Of a stretch of DNA of 64,000 bases, positions 1-10,019 are shown piece by piece. The stretch covers positions 1,836,001 through 1,900,000 of the forward strand of contig JACCIC010000003.1 in assembly GCA_018907035.1 (NCBI GenBank), written 5' to 3'. The DNA comes from Sycobia sp. Sy_11. Lineage: Eukaryota; Arthropoda; Insecta; Hymenoptera; Epichrysomallidae. Positions within the stretch are counted from its first letter, which is position 1. Each line of letters begins with the position of its first letter. The notes under the pieces were generated by a model. That model had not been told where the DNA came from, searched no databases, and saw nothing but the letters and a program-made list of their open reading frames with translations. A program made the translations under genes and the position numbers.

Positions 1-530
1 TATTTCACGTTATTTTAAGGCAATCGCAAATTCTAAAAATGAATTTTCCTTCGATATCTTCTCAAGATAATTATTACGATCTCTTCTTGACATTTCCCTA
101 ATAAAAACTAGACGTTCCAATCAATATACCAAAAAACTATTTTTTAAATAATCTTCATGTCTAGTTTAAAGGCATGACTTTCATCCTTTGGTGGGAGTCG
201 TTTCTAACGTTTCGGTGACTGTATTATTAGTTGCTAGATATTTAACTATTTCTGGTTATTATATATTGTTTGCAAAAAAATCTTGTAATTAAAAAACCCT
301 AAGCTTTTTTTAAGAAACAGTATTAGAGTTTAACATTGAATTAATGTTATTTTTCATTTTTCTTTGGAAATGTCATTCCGGACTATGTCATCGAATCCAT
401 TACCGACTATTTATGTAAGAATTTACTGCTACATCTAACGATTCGGACCATTTTCATTTCGAGTTTCAGAATTCCATAACATTATAATGCAAACAAATAT
501 TTCTTAGATTGTACGTGGGTATTTTAAAAA

Positions 531-569
<39 letters not shown>

Positions 570-690
570 ACGACAGATCTACTACATAGAATAATTGTTA
601 ATAAATATAATAATCAAAAGTATATAGATTGTAAGCGGAAGTAAAAGATAGTATGAGGCAAAGTACTAAATATTATCTACCAACGCTACA
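1..690. other. AT-rich DNA, no gene seen
   Basis: Non-coding in all frames that I can read. It contains an (AG)15 array at 535-564. Confidence 0.6.
535..564. repeat. (AG)15 microsatellite
   Basis: Uninterrupted dinucleotide run. Confidence 0.95.
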
Positions 691-1255
691 TTCCAACACA
701 ATTCAGTTCACAACCACGTGTATTTTAATCCATTCGAAATTTATTTCGCGCCTGATTTATTTCGCACCTTAAAGCGAGCCCACCATCCTGCCACGCCGCG
801 TCTTGAAAGATGATTATCAATGACGTTAACGTGGATTTAGACAGGTCTACCCTCGGCTTTTCATCATTACCTAGGTAAGACCCGGTATTACCACCCCTCC
901 CCTCACTCGACCCCTTCCCCTACCACCAAACCACCATTCCTTATCCCGGCATTTCGGCGTTTCCCTGCGCACGATCTGCAGAGCGGTATCCCGCACTAAA
1001 AGAGCGAGTTTCCCGCGGCCTTATATACATCGCCGCACTACTGTACGTACATAAACCGAAGCCGCGGTCCGCCACACCAGCCCCTCGGCCCCTCGCCCCG
1101 GCTTTCCGACAGCGCGGGCGCGGCGTCGAACGTTAGGCGGAATTAGAGGTGGAGGAACGGAGTACCGCCGCTCGTCGCATTTCCCTGGGAAATTCCCGCG
1201 AATCCGAAGTTATTCGGGGTCGGTCGGTTTTCGGTTAAAGGGGGAGCGAGAGATG

Positions 1256-1258
<3 letters not shown>
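691..1258. other. CpG-rich island
   Basis: GC- and CpG-dense, with C-runs around 895-930 and TTATATAC at 1020-1027. No supported ORF. It ends in a long GA array. Confidence 0.6.

Positions 1259-1319
<61 letters not shown>
1259..1319. repeat. (AG)30 microsatellite
   Basis: 61 bp of uninterrupted AG at the right edge of a CpG-rich island. Confidence 0.97.
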
Positions 1320-1322
<3 letters not shown>

Positions 1323-2010
1323 AGAGTTCCTCCAAAAACGAAAAGCTTGGATGTACATGCATAGATTTTACTTTAAAAACAAATGCAATTTTTGCTTTAC
1401 AATAAAAAATGGATGAATAATTACGTATTAAATGTATACGTTTACTTAGATTCTTTTACAATACATAAGGAGAAAGTTAGTTACGTTATATTAAGAGTTA
1501 TAAGTAAAAGATCTCAGAAGAAAACTAATTCTGAGTCGATCATGTATGAAAAATAGACCAGTACTCATGTTGTCCTTCACCAGAAAAATTAATTTTGATT
1601 TTAATATTATAAGATTCCTTTTTTTGAGATTCTATGGGAATGATTGTAAAAAACCATAGCCGGACTATTTATAATTACATTATTGTATAAAAGTTGTAAG
1701 ACCGATGAAAATATTGGTTAGTATAGTTAAACAAGTTTCTGGTATCAATGGCTGCGGATGGTACATTAAGATTATATTTAAAAAAATTCAAGTCGGCACC
1801 TAATGGCCAATGATAGAACCTACTGAAAGTGTTTAATTGAGTTAAAAAATAGTGGATTTTTTATATATCAAAATAAAAATGAATGTTTAAGAATTCCTTT
1901 TAGAGAAATGTATATATGATTCTCAAAATAGTACATAAATACCTCTCGATCAATAACAATAATTTGCCAAATGACTATAAGGAACAGTCTATTCTGGAGA
2001 TTCCCTACAG
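1320..2010. other. AT-rich DNA, no gene seen
   Basis: No repeat or ORF of note. Confidence 0.6.
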
Positions 2011-2159
2011 TAATAGTAGCGGTTTTTCGAGAAGGGATTCTTCCGCTCGATCTTTTCACTCTCCTCCCCTCAATATTCTTTTCTACCACCCCCCGGAGTT
2101 TGAATTCATCGAACCACCTCTCTCGCCTCGTTTCAAGGGGAAGCGAAGCACGTATTTCC

Positions 2160-2162
<3 letters not shown>

Positions 2163-2237
<75 letters not shown>
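2163..2237. repeat. (TA)37 microsatellite
   Basis: 75 bp of uninterrupted TA inside a GC-rich island. The open frames through it (poly-Ile/Tyr) are artefacts. Confidence 0.97.
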
Positions 2238-2240
<3 letters not shown>

Positions 2241-2633
2241 TTTCTTGAGGATATAAGGGAGGTAGGGGGAGGCGTTTCGCGTCGAACTGAAAGAGCGTTG
2301 GTCAAGCGCCAGACAGACATCAGTCGCCCGTCGTAAACCCTTCCGCTCCATTCGTCCCGCTTCCTCGTAGGAGGCCGCGATGTGCGCTTGAGCGCGAGGA
2401 AGGGCGGCGGAGGACGACAGAGTTGGAGTACGTATATAAGTATAGTAACGAGGAAGTAAGAGCATAGCGAGCCAGCGGCAGAGCGCACGCGGGATGTTAC
2501 GCACGGCTATGGGCCGAGATAAAGGGAGAAGCCGAGGTGGATGTGGTGTGACGGGGAAGGGCACGGGAGGGGAGAAGAAGAGGTTATGATGCTCGATCGC
2601 GCGTGCACGAGAGGAGACCGGGGCCGCGGTTGG

Positions 2634-2641
2634 TATAAAAG
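2634..2641 (+). promoter_or_regulatory. Candidate TATA box
   Basis: TATAAAAG directly follows GC-rich DNA (CCGCGGTTGG). It matches the consensus, but no gene is recognised downstream; the frame from the next ATG closes after 15 codons. Confidence 0.3.
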
Positions 2642-2711
2642 AAATGTGTGTATCGTAAGGAGGATGCGCGCGATGGGGTTTCGGCCATGCGGACGAACGA
2701 GCGTGCGTTAA

Positions 2712-2730
2712 TGCTCGATCATTTCGAGCA
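2712..2730. repeat. 7-bp-arm hairpin TGCTCGA/TCGAGCA
   Basis: The arms at 2712-2718 and 2724-2730 enclose a 5-nt loop, at the right edge of a CpG-rich island. Confidence 0.5.
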
Positions 2731-4030
2731 ATATTACAGAGTTGTACTTGTAGTTTTTTTTTTTATTAACGATGTATCCTTCAGAGTTTGAAGAATATAA
2801 ATGATTACATCGATCTCGAAGAATTGTCCAATTTTAAAAAATAATTTTGATAACTGTTTAAGGTGCATGTAATTGTGCATAAAGTGAATTTTCTTACATA
2901 CATTCATGAATTTCAGTCTCCGTAAATTGAAATGTAATAGATAATCAATCCTTTAATCGCTACTGTATTCATTATCATTTATTTGAGAACCAGCGTTTCA
3001 CTAGTTCTAGAGACGTTCGAACTTTACTTTTCAAGTCCGCAATGCTCAATCAAGCCCATCGTATTAGGATTCTCCCTGGCATCCCGAGTGTTTCGGGGGC
3101 ATTTCAAAAACATAACGATTGCTGCACTTTTTCATGTACGTGCTTTGTCTTGTAAAATAGAACTCCCTGACCGTTAAGTGCATGCCAAACATGGAATGCA
3201 ATAATCACAGCTAACATGACAGAATAATCGACGACAATTTACCGTATATATCAATTTATACATTTCAATGGTGACAAACGTTAGCGATCTTCCTGTCGTT
3301 ATATGCAATCATTCTTTACCTTATAGATACGGAAGGAAAATGAACACTTCTGTTAATTGTGCTCTATCGATATATATAAAATTCGTGAAAAAAAATTGAT
3401 CGATTGATGAGAAGATGTTTCTGTATTTGGTAATTTTTACTAGACTTCCATCGTTCTCGAGAAAGAGGGTTATGAAAATTTACATCCTGCAGTGCGCACT
3501 GAGACACTATACTTTTTCCATGCGCGGGTACAAATAATTTTTTTCATGAGTCTGTACAGATGTACTTCTGATTTTCGTTCAACGAGACTTGGAGTATAAT
3601 ATTATATGAACGGCTTCTTAAAATCGAAAGCGAAATCCAATCATTTTTCTTCACTTATCTCGCGTTACTAATTCAACCAACGAGGAAAAACGAATATACT
3701 AAACACGCGCATGAAATAACGATCCTCCAGGGATTGATCGAAATTAGTCGAGAAATATTGTCCCCAAAGCAAAAGTTACGATGTATTCGATATTTTGGCC
3801 TGCTTATGTATGTTTAAACATCAAGTTTGTTGTTTACACCTCTCACGAAGCCGTGACTTATCCCTTGTTATTACCTTGTTTATCTTAAGTTTTTTAGACA
3901 ATTGCGACAACTAATCAGTTACGATACTCGAAACTTATTATATTTGTAGTTACCCAGAGAAGTAGAAGTATGAAACAATCCAAATTATTATATTGTATTA
4001 AATATTTTCACGAGGTAGTCGATTAGAACT
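2731..4030. other. AT-rich DNA, no gene seen
   Basis: Single-copy in appearance. A 64-codon open frame at 2983-3177 has no recognisable protein character. Confidence 0.6.
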
Positions 4031-4352
4031 TTTCTTTCAGTGTAATGAACACATCGTGCCACAAGGACGATGTGGCATCTCCTCTTCCAGCTCTACATGC
4101 CCCTTGTTTAAAATAGTTATTCGGTTGCGCCCGCGCACCAGTTGTAATTGAAAAATCCCCGGCCCGCCATTGGATGCGGGGACGCGAGACGACTGGCGCG
4201 AAGGCGCATTTTCACGATTTCCCCCTCCGCGCACCGCGTCTTTTGTACACGCTCGTTCAACTTTTACCACCTCCTCGCCAAACACGCGCGCGTTCGACCG
4301 TGCTCATCTCTCCTCCACCGGAAGCACCGTCCATCTCTGCATATATAACTTT

Positions 4353-4391
<39 letters not shown>

Positions 4392-4689
4392 TCCGTCTAC
4401 CCCCCTCTCTCTCGTACTACTTTATAAGTTCCCTTTCGTGCATTTTCTCTTTTTATTGTCTCCCTCCCCCCGTGCTTGTTTTTTTCTTTCTCTCCAAAAG
4501 ACTCTTTTATACGTCTTTCACCTTTTTATTATAGTTATTCCACTACTTATTATATTTCCCCAGCTCCCCCGTTTCGCGCTCTTTCTCACGCGGATTTTTC
4601 ATCTACTTCCCCCGTAGGGGCAGGGGGGACTATCCGTCGCAGCGTATATAACTTCCGAAGCATTTTCAGCGGCAATCTTATCCTTTATA
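4031..4689. other. CpG-rich island grading into pyrimidine-rich DNA
   Basis: CpG-dense at 4110-4330, then strongly C/T-biased on the plus strand to about 4620, including (TC)n at 4356-4386. The long open frames here come from the pyrimidine bias. Confidence 0.55.
4356..4386. repeat. (TC)15 microsatellite
   Basis: 31-bp uninterrupted run within the pyrimidine-rich stretch. Confidence 0.95.
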
Positions 4690-4706
4690 CATACTTCGGA
4701 GTTATC

Positions 4707-4756
<50 letters not shown>

Positions 4757-4773
4757 GGTAACTCCGAAGTATG
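4690..4773 (+). repeat. 84-bp near-perfect palindrome with (AT)21 centre
   Basis: Two 21-nt unique arms (4690-4710 and 4753-4773; the left arm starts CATACTTCGG) are inverted copies with one difference. They flank (AT)21, which is itself self-complementary. In a plus-strand RNA the single difference becomes a U-G wobble, so the whole unit could fold as one long hairpin. A minus-strand RNA would have an A-C mismatch instead. Confidence 0.85.
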
Positions 4774-5179
4774 TGAATATATATATATGTATATGTATAG
4801 ATATGCTTGGCTCTATAGCGTGCGGAAATTTCCTCGGGCTCACAAACTTTTTTGCCCTTACGCGTGCGACTTTTATTTGTTACCCAGGTAAGCAAAACTA
4901 TTATATTATCTACACACCCGTCTCATATCCATGCCCGGGGTATTTATTTAGAAACGGATTATTTATTATTATTAAATTATGGATGCATCGGTCAGTGAGA
5001 AGTTTTACAAAATCTCTTAAGTTTTTTACACTGAAAGTATAGTGTTTACAACGTTCAATTTTTGACATTTTTCGGTATGAATTTAACTTAATTTTCGAAA
5101 TATCGATTTTTTTTTCGTTGTTTATTTTACTCCTTTTATAGATATACAGCTGTGTACAAATGTGAGTAAGACTTTTCAA
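4774..5179. other. AT-rich DNA, no gene seen
   Basis: Lies between the palindrome and the mariner remnant. Nothing recognised. Confidence 0.6.
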
Positions 5180-6162
5180 TAAAAAATTCCTGGGTTTATC
5201 GATTCGGACAAATGCTTTTATTTTTAAATTCGTAGTACTGCCTAGTTAATACTGTCAGAGTTATCTGCTTCAAATTTCACGCAATTATCTTCATTTGGCA
5301 TATTGTTACGTTTGTGTTTTGTGAAAAAGAAAGGTTGTCTCTTCGGTTTTTATAATGTCTGAAATTATTCAACAAAGAAGTAGCATTAAATTTTGTGCGC
5401 TAAATGAAATATCGACCGCGAAACGTTCAGAATGTTGCAGAAGGTCTTTGGTGAGAAGTCAATGCCAAGAGCAAATGTTTTTGATTGGCACAAATAGTTC
5501 AAAGAAGGTTCAGAACGCGTTGATGACGAACCAGATCAAAGACGACCAAGAACATCTACTGATGGGCTACACATCGACAAAATCAAAGAATTGGTTCTGC
5601 AAAATCGTTGATTGAGTGCTAGAGCGCTTGCTGATATTGTTAGAATTTTAAATCGGACAGTCAACACCATTTTGAAAGAAATTTTGTGCCTGAAAAAAGT
5701 GAAATCTCGATTGATGCTAAAAACACTCAAATGTTTGGAAAAATAGTGTCGCACGTAGTTCTGTAAAATGATACTTTCGGACTATCAAGACAAGATGGAA
5801 TTCATAATAACTGGAGATGAGACTTGAGGCTACACTTACGATCCAGAAACAACCGATCAATTGAGCGAATATCGTGCCAAAGGAGAGTGGAGACTGAAAA
5901 GAAACACACCTAGTAGCTCAAAAATCAAGGTTATGCTCACTGTTTTTTTCGATTATCGTGGTTTGGTGCATTACGAATTCCTTCCAACCGGCCAAACGGT
6001 TAACAACGAATATTATTTGAGTGTTATGCAGTCATTTGCATGAAGCTATTAGTCTCAAAAGGCCAGATTTATGGAAAGACAACTCTTGGTTTTTACATCA
6101 CGATAATGCACCAGCCCACACTGCATTGATTTTAGGCGAACCTTTTAATCGAAACCCGTATC
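5180..6162 (+). mobile_element. 3'-truncated mariner element
   Basis: The transposase pseudogene plus about 170 bases of upstream sequence, the usual mariner 5' UTR length. The left end is inferred: the G/T-rich string after the TA near 5179 is a plausible inverted-terminal-repeat position, but no right terminal repeat survives to confirm it. Homology stops at about 6160, where LTR-like sequence begins. Confidence 0.6.
5355..6160 (+). pseudogene. Decayed mariner-family transposase
   Basis: Remnant of a Tc1/mariner DDE/D transposase of the mariner family. The frame starts with an ATG at 5355. It shifts near 5422 and then runs from 5423 to about 6040 with in-frame stops at 5495, 5609, 5744, 5756 and 5825. 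It shifts again near 6035 and continues to about 6160. Recognisable pieces in order: FGEKSMPRANVFDWHK, the DNA-binding linker region around LSARALADIV, KKVKSRL, IITGDET with the first catalytic Asp (5816-5818), VMLTVFFDYRG, QTVNNEYYLSVM, and WFLHHDNAPAHTAL with the second Asp (6102-6104). The block that should carry YSPDLAP and the third catalytic residue is missing. About 270 of the usual roughly 345 residues are represented. It cannot encode an active enzyme. The subfamily (rosa- or vertumana-like) is a guess from memory. Confidence 0.92.
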
Positions 6163-6410
6163 TGTTATAGTCATTTTCATTTGTTTAATAATATATATAT
6201 ACCTTTATAGTGCATTTGGCACACTTTAATATTATACTTCATTGTCATTTTTATAAAGATAATTGGCTTTTGCCTCCACTCACCGAGTGGAGATTTTTTA
6301 TGCCAGGTTTCGCGATAATAATAAATAGTTGTAGTTGAATATGAATGTGTCCTTGAGTTATTTATTCCTCACCCTCGAACATATCCTTCACTGTTAAGGT
6401 ACGTTACACA
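6163..6410 (+). mobile_element. Possible solo LTR (or other TE end) abutting the mariner
   Basis: The block starts TGTTATAG and ends GTTACA(CA), an LTR-like TG...CA pair. Between these ends lie a TATAAAG box at 6252-6258, a perfect 8-bp hairpin (CTCCACTC/GAGTGGAG, loop ACC) at 6274-6292, and AATAAA at 6320-6325. That order resembles U3-R-U5. I find no clear target-site duplication and no second copy, so this remains tentative. Confidence 0.3.
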
Positions 6411-7790
6411 AAACATATATATTTAGAAATTCTTAGAATATTAGATAACACTCACTAAGTAAATAAGATTTCTAATTATAGATTAAAAATCAGAGGGTAG
6501 ATGAGTTAAATACAGCAGATATTCGCGTAAAATAATATAAAAGTATAATCACAGCGTAGTGTATTAGAGTTATTTACGCGCAAACGCTCGGGTCAGCTTC
6601 GAACATTCCTTCTTTACCGTATCTCGGTTTATTAAGTTTTCCGGCTTTCCATGTCGTTTCAAACTAATTTTATTAAAATAGAAGTCGATAATTTTAAGAT
6701 TTCCCGACATTTTAATAAAATGAATATAGCAAGGGCGTCTTGGCAATGTTGTTATTATTTTTTTATTATTTAACTTATTTGCATTAATAATTAGTTTTCG
6801 TTGCCAGTTGTCATGATACGCTGATTATCAATATTTTATTTATTAATATTTGTATTGGTATAACAAAAATTTTTCTCGCACTATTTTAGTTACATCATAT
6901 TGTTCCCTTTTTGAGGTAGGCAGAGAATAAGATAAAGTTTACGAAGTCTGCAATTCATTTAAATATCTGCAAATATATCTACTGTCCATAAATAGAAATT
7001 CATTCAGGCAAGTATGAAAATATTTAAAACATACGTTTTCGTACTATACTTTTCATGAAATATAAAATTATAAAAAGTGTCAGATGTACAATAAAGAGTC
7101 AGGTAAAAGAGAAAGTAGGTAGAGCGAGAAGATACGCATATTTTTGTATTAATATTAACGTAAAATTTATATAAAGATACCTAAAATATAAGTTAGAACA
7201 ACATAAATAAATTAATACTCTTATATCAAGCTCACTACTATCAAATAAAAAAGACACATTATGAAAACAATGATATGTTGTGAATCAAAAATTCAAAAAA
7301 ATATAATATTTTTAATTAATATCAATAGCATAGTTTTAAAACTTTCAAAGGATTAAAAACTGCAAAACATATATATCTGTACGTAAGTATTATTTTAACT
7401 TTGTATCCTATCATTATATCATTCATATAGAATTTAAGCAAAAAAATGTAAGTAGATCGGTACAGAACAAGTTTCCCCCCTAGAATTCTCAATTGATATT
7501 CTCTGAGTAACATGTCATTTGTTTTGAAAATCGGAAAGCCCCGAGTTTTGTTTTCTATTGTTGTACTTTATTATAATACAGTATTTAATTCAATCAGTAC
7601 TAATAACATATTGCTATTTTAATTGTAATTGCTATTTTAAGTGAAAACAAGTATGCGAAGCATATTTTTACAGTGTGTCCATCAATAGTAGCGTGGGATA
7701 GAGGGAGAATTGAAATCCACAAATTATTAGCGACATGTATTTAAGGCATATTCACATCTTTTAGTGAACTCCCTTTTCCTCCCTCGTTCT
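6411..7790. other. AT-rich DNA, no gene seen
   Basis: No recognisable coding sequence or repeat longer than simple A/T runs. Confidence 0.6.
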
Positions 7791-7831
7791 GTTATCTTTC
7801 TCTATAAAGTATTGGCTACGATGCATATGCT

Positions 7832-7835
<4 letters not shown>

Positions 7836-7874
<39 letters not shown>

Positions 7875-7906
7875 CCTCTTCCTCTCTGCCTCTCTATCTC
7901 TCTTGT
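7836..7906. repeat. (CT)17 plus imperfect pyrimidine tract
   Basis: Pure (CT) at 7836-7870, then CCTCCCTCTTCC-type decay to 7906. It lies at the edge of a modest GC-rich block. Confidence 0.9.
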
Positions 7907-8930
7907 TACTACGAAGATATCGTAATCCTTCCCCCATTAGACCGATAGAGAGATACGCGAGGACGTCCACCCTCCGTCAATTGTTACATCAAATAGGAGG
8001 GGAAAGTTGGAGTGGCCGAGGGGAGGGAGCAAGCAAACTTGGACTATTGCGATCTCGTAAAGAATCCCGTGCGCCATGAATTTTGCATCGCTATAGGCTA
8101 TCTATAGCTTTGAAAACGGTCTCCCCACGGGACTTAAACAGCTTTTAAGTAGCTTTTAAATTGTTCTCACAGTTAAAGAGGGAACCCCCAACGACGGCTG
8201 AGCCGCCGTGGCCCATTTTAACGGAAGAGGGGTAGACACTAATAATACTCGTCGCTTCAATGAATTATTCAAAATCAGTAGGAACGTATTTAAATTCTAT
8301 ACGATGGGATATTGCATGTTTCTTTAAACATTCGAGTGATGCAGAGATAAAAATATATCCATTACGAATCAATATCGCTTCATTCTGCTTTATTTGTAAG
8401 CAAAGCTGAAATATATTTTATGTTTCTTTCGCCGATACGCAGTTAATAACGAAATGATTTACTCTACACGTGAAACAGTCGCGCAGTATTTTCTTTATTT
8501 GGAAGAGTACGCATTCCTAAAAAGTAGAAATAGTGTCTGCCCGATATGCTGGAAATGTTGATTTTAGCATAAAAAGAGATAAAAAATGGCAGTGGACATT
8601 GTTCTCTGTCTTTCTTTCTCTCTCTCTCACTCTCTGGCTTGCTCGTGCTGAAAAGACAAAGTCCTGCCTTCAATGTGGACAGTGAAACGTAAATCATATC
8701 TCCCCCCTCCTCGTAGTCGGAGTGGAATGGGCAAGTAATTATACAAACTTCCCGTCCGTTCGTAAATATAAGCATGATTTTAAAAGCGATGCACGGGCGC
8801 AGCGCATGCGCAACGAACAAAAATACACGAGAACCCGAGACTGCGACATACATAAGCGATCTCGCGTTATACTATACTCCATATATGTATACACACTTTA
8901 TATATCTATCTATGACATCCATTACACGCC
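7907..8930. other. Mixed DNA, mildly GC-rich at 7960-8230, no gene seen
   Basis: A small CpG-containing block (ACGGCTGAGCCGCCGT near 8196) is followed by AT-rich DNA. A 129-codon minus-strand frame at 8464-8853 crosses a CT tract and looks non-coding. Confidence 0.5.
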
Positions 8931-9530
8931 ACGAGTAATCCGTGAACGATGCTCGGCGAGATAATGCCGGGCCTCAATCACGGGAGAAGCTCGTCTCCGT
9001 CGGAGATCGCCTCGATCGTTATACATATATACGTCCCATCGATCCTTCCCTGATGAAGCGAGGCAATACTCGAAGCCCCCTCCCCCTCCCCCCGATCCTT
9101 CCGCAGCCGCCCAACGTCCCGGCCACGCGACGACTAGATACGGGCGCGACTCACCGGTCAATGATATAGCGCGTAAGATCGGCCAGCGCGGGGTTATCGG
9201 ATCGCTTTCGATTTTGATGGATACCGCGCGGGGTTGGCGGCGACGTACGAGCGGCCACAGCGGGGGGGGGAGGGTGTACCGGGAATCACGTCGCCGATGT
9301 GCCCATCGCGAGCGAGGCCTGGTGAACCCGAGGCTATTATTTCGGTGCGTGTGGGGGTGGGGGGATGGGTACGCATGTGATACGAGGACATTGTAAGAGA
9401 AGCGCCGGTCGCGCTAATAACGTAATCCCCGAGTGCGACTGTCAAGATTTAGGGCGGCTCGTTTCGGATCATGCCCTGCGCGGGCAAACGCGCTGTATCG
9501 TTATGTTCGCGCGTGTTCCTTAAATGCTCA
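8931..9530. other. CpG-rich island with G-runs
   Basis: Dense CpG, C-runs near 9080 and G-runs at 9262 and 9353. Short frames on both strands, none protein-like. Confidence 0.6.
9262..9369 (+). other. Two G-quadruplex-prone tracts
   Basis: G9-A-GGG...GGG at 9262-9283 and G5-T-G6-AT-GGG at 9353-9369 both provide four G runs with short loops on the plus strand, inside a CpG-rich island. Confidence 0.55.
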
Positions 9531-9881
9531 ACGTATGTAGGGGATGGTTAAGCTGTGTGTCTTTAATGGTAATGTTAGACGACATGTAATAGAATGTGTC
9601 GCGATATTAACGAAGACTAGGCTAATCTTCTTCGACACAGCAGCAAGATGCTGGTAATTACAATATGTCGAAATATATAAAATAAAATAATTTAAATACA
9701 TCTAGGCAGGTCGGTGGTCGTCAATGCCTTCAATAAAAATCAATCCTAAATAAATAATTACAAAATCATCAGAGAACATTAGATCTCACAAAACTAACCG
9801 ATTATACAGTAGATTGTAATGATGAAGCTGACTATTACTGAATATTTGAGCGAATACAAAAGTAAATAAATAAATATTTCT
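9531..9881. other. AT-rich DNA, no gene seen
   Basis: Nothing recognised before the dispersed repeat. Confidence 0.55.
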
Positions 9882-10019
9882 ATTGGTCTTACAGTCCAAT
9901 TAAATAAATTAAAATTAATACATAATAATATCAATATATAGTTGATAATTGAAAATTATAATGACAGTCAGACTGTCCTTGTTTAAAATCACCTTCGTAG
10001 AGTAATCTGAAATAAAAAT
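9882..10019 (+). repeat. Dispersed repeat, copy A
   Basis: This copy shares two blocks with 13282-13380: ATTGGTCTTACAGTC, and a longer block beginning with the palindrome GACAGTC-A-GACTGTC (9963-9977) followed by CTTGTTTA and a CACC..CG..AATCT.AAATAAAA tail. The blocks are 81 bp apart here and 46 bp apart in copy B. It is probably an old non-autonomous transposon or a retroelement tail; the family is not recognised. Confidence 0.55.

Larger units (their letters stand above)
2011..2720. other. CpG-rich island with TA array and TATA-like box
   Basis: GC-rich on both sides of a 75-bp TA array. It ends with TATAAAAG at 2634 and a CpG-dense 60 bp. Possibly a promoter or enhancer; no exon is recognised. 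Confidence 0.5.

Noticed and set aside
2133..2564. Poly-Ile/Tyr frames on both strands
   Set aside because: These are translations of the (TA)37 array with random GC-rich extensions. The same holds for similar frames at the other TA, CA and GA arrays.
5247..5258. TAATACTGTCAG, identical to the first 12 nt of insect miR-8
   Set aside because: The identity stops after 12 nt and no star-strand partner lies within hairpin distance. It lies in the mariner 5' region, so chance is most likely.
8464..8853. 129-codon minus-strand open frame
   Set aside because: Contains the ESERERKKDRE translation of a CT tract and no recognisable domain or splice context.
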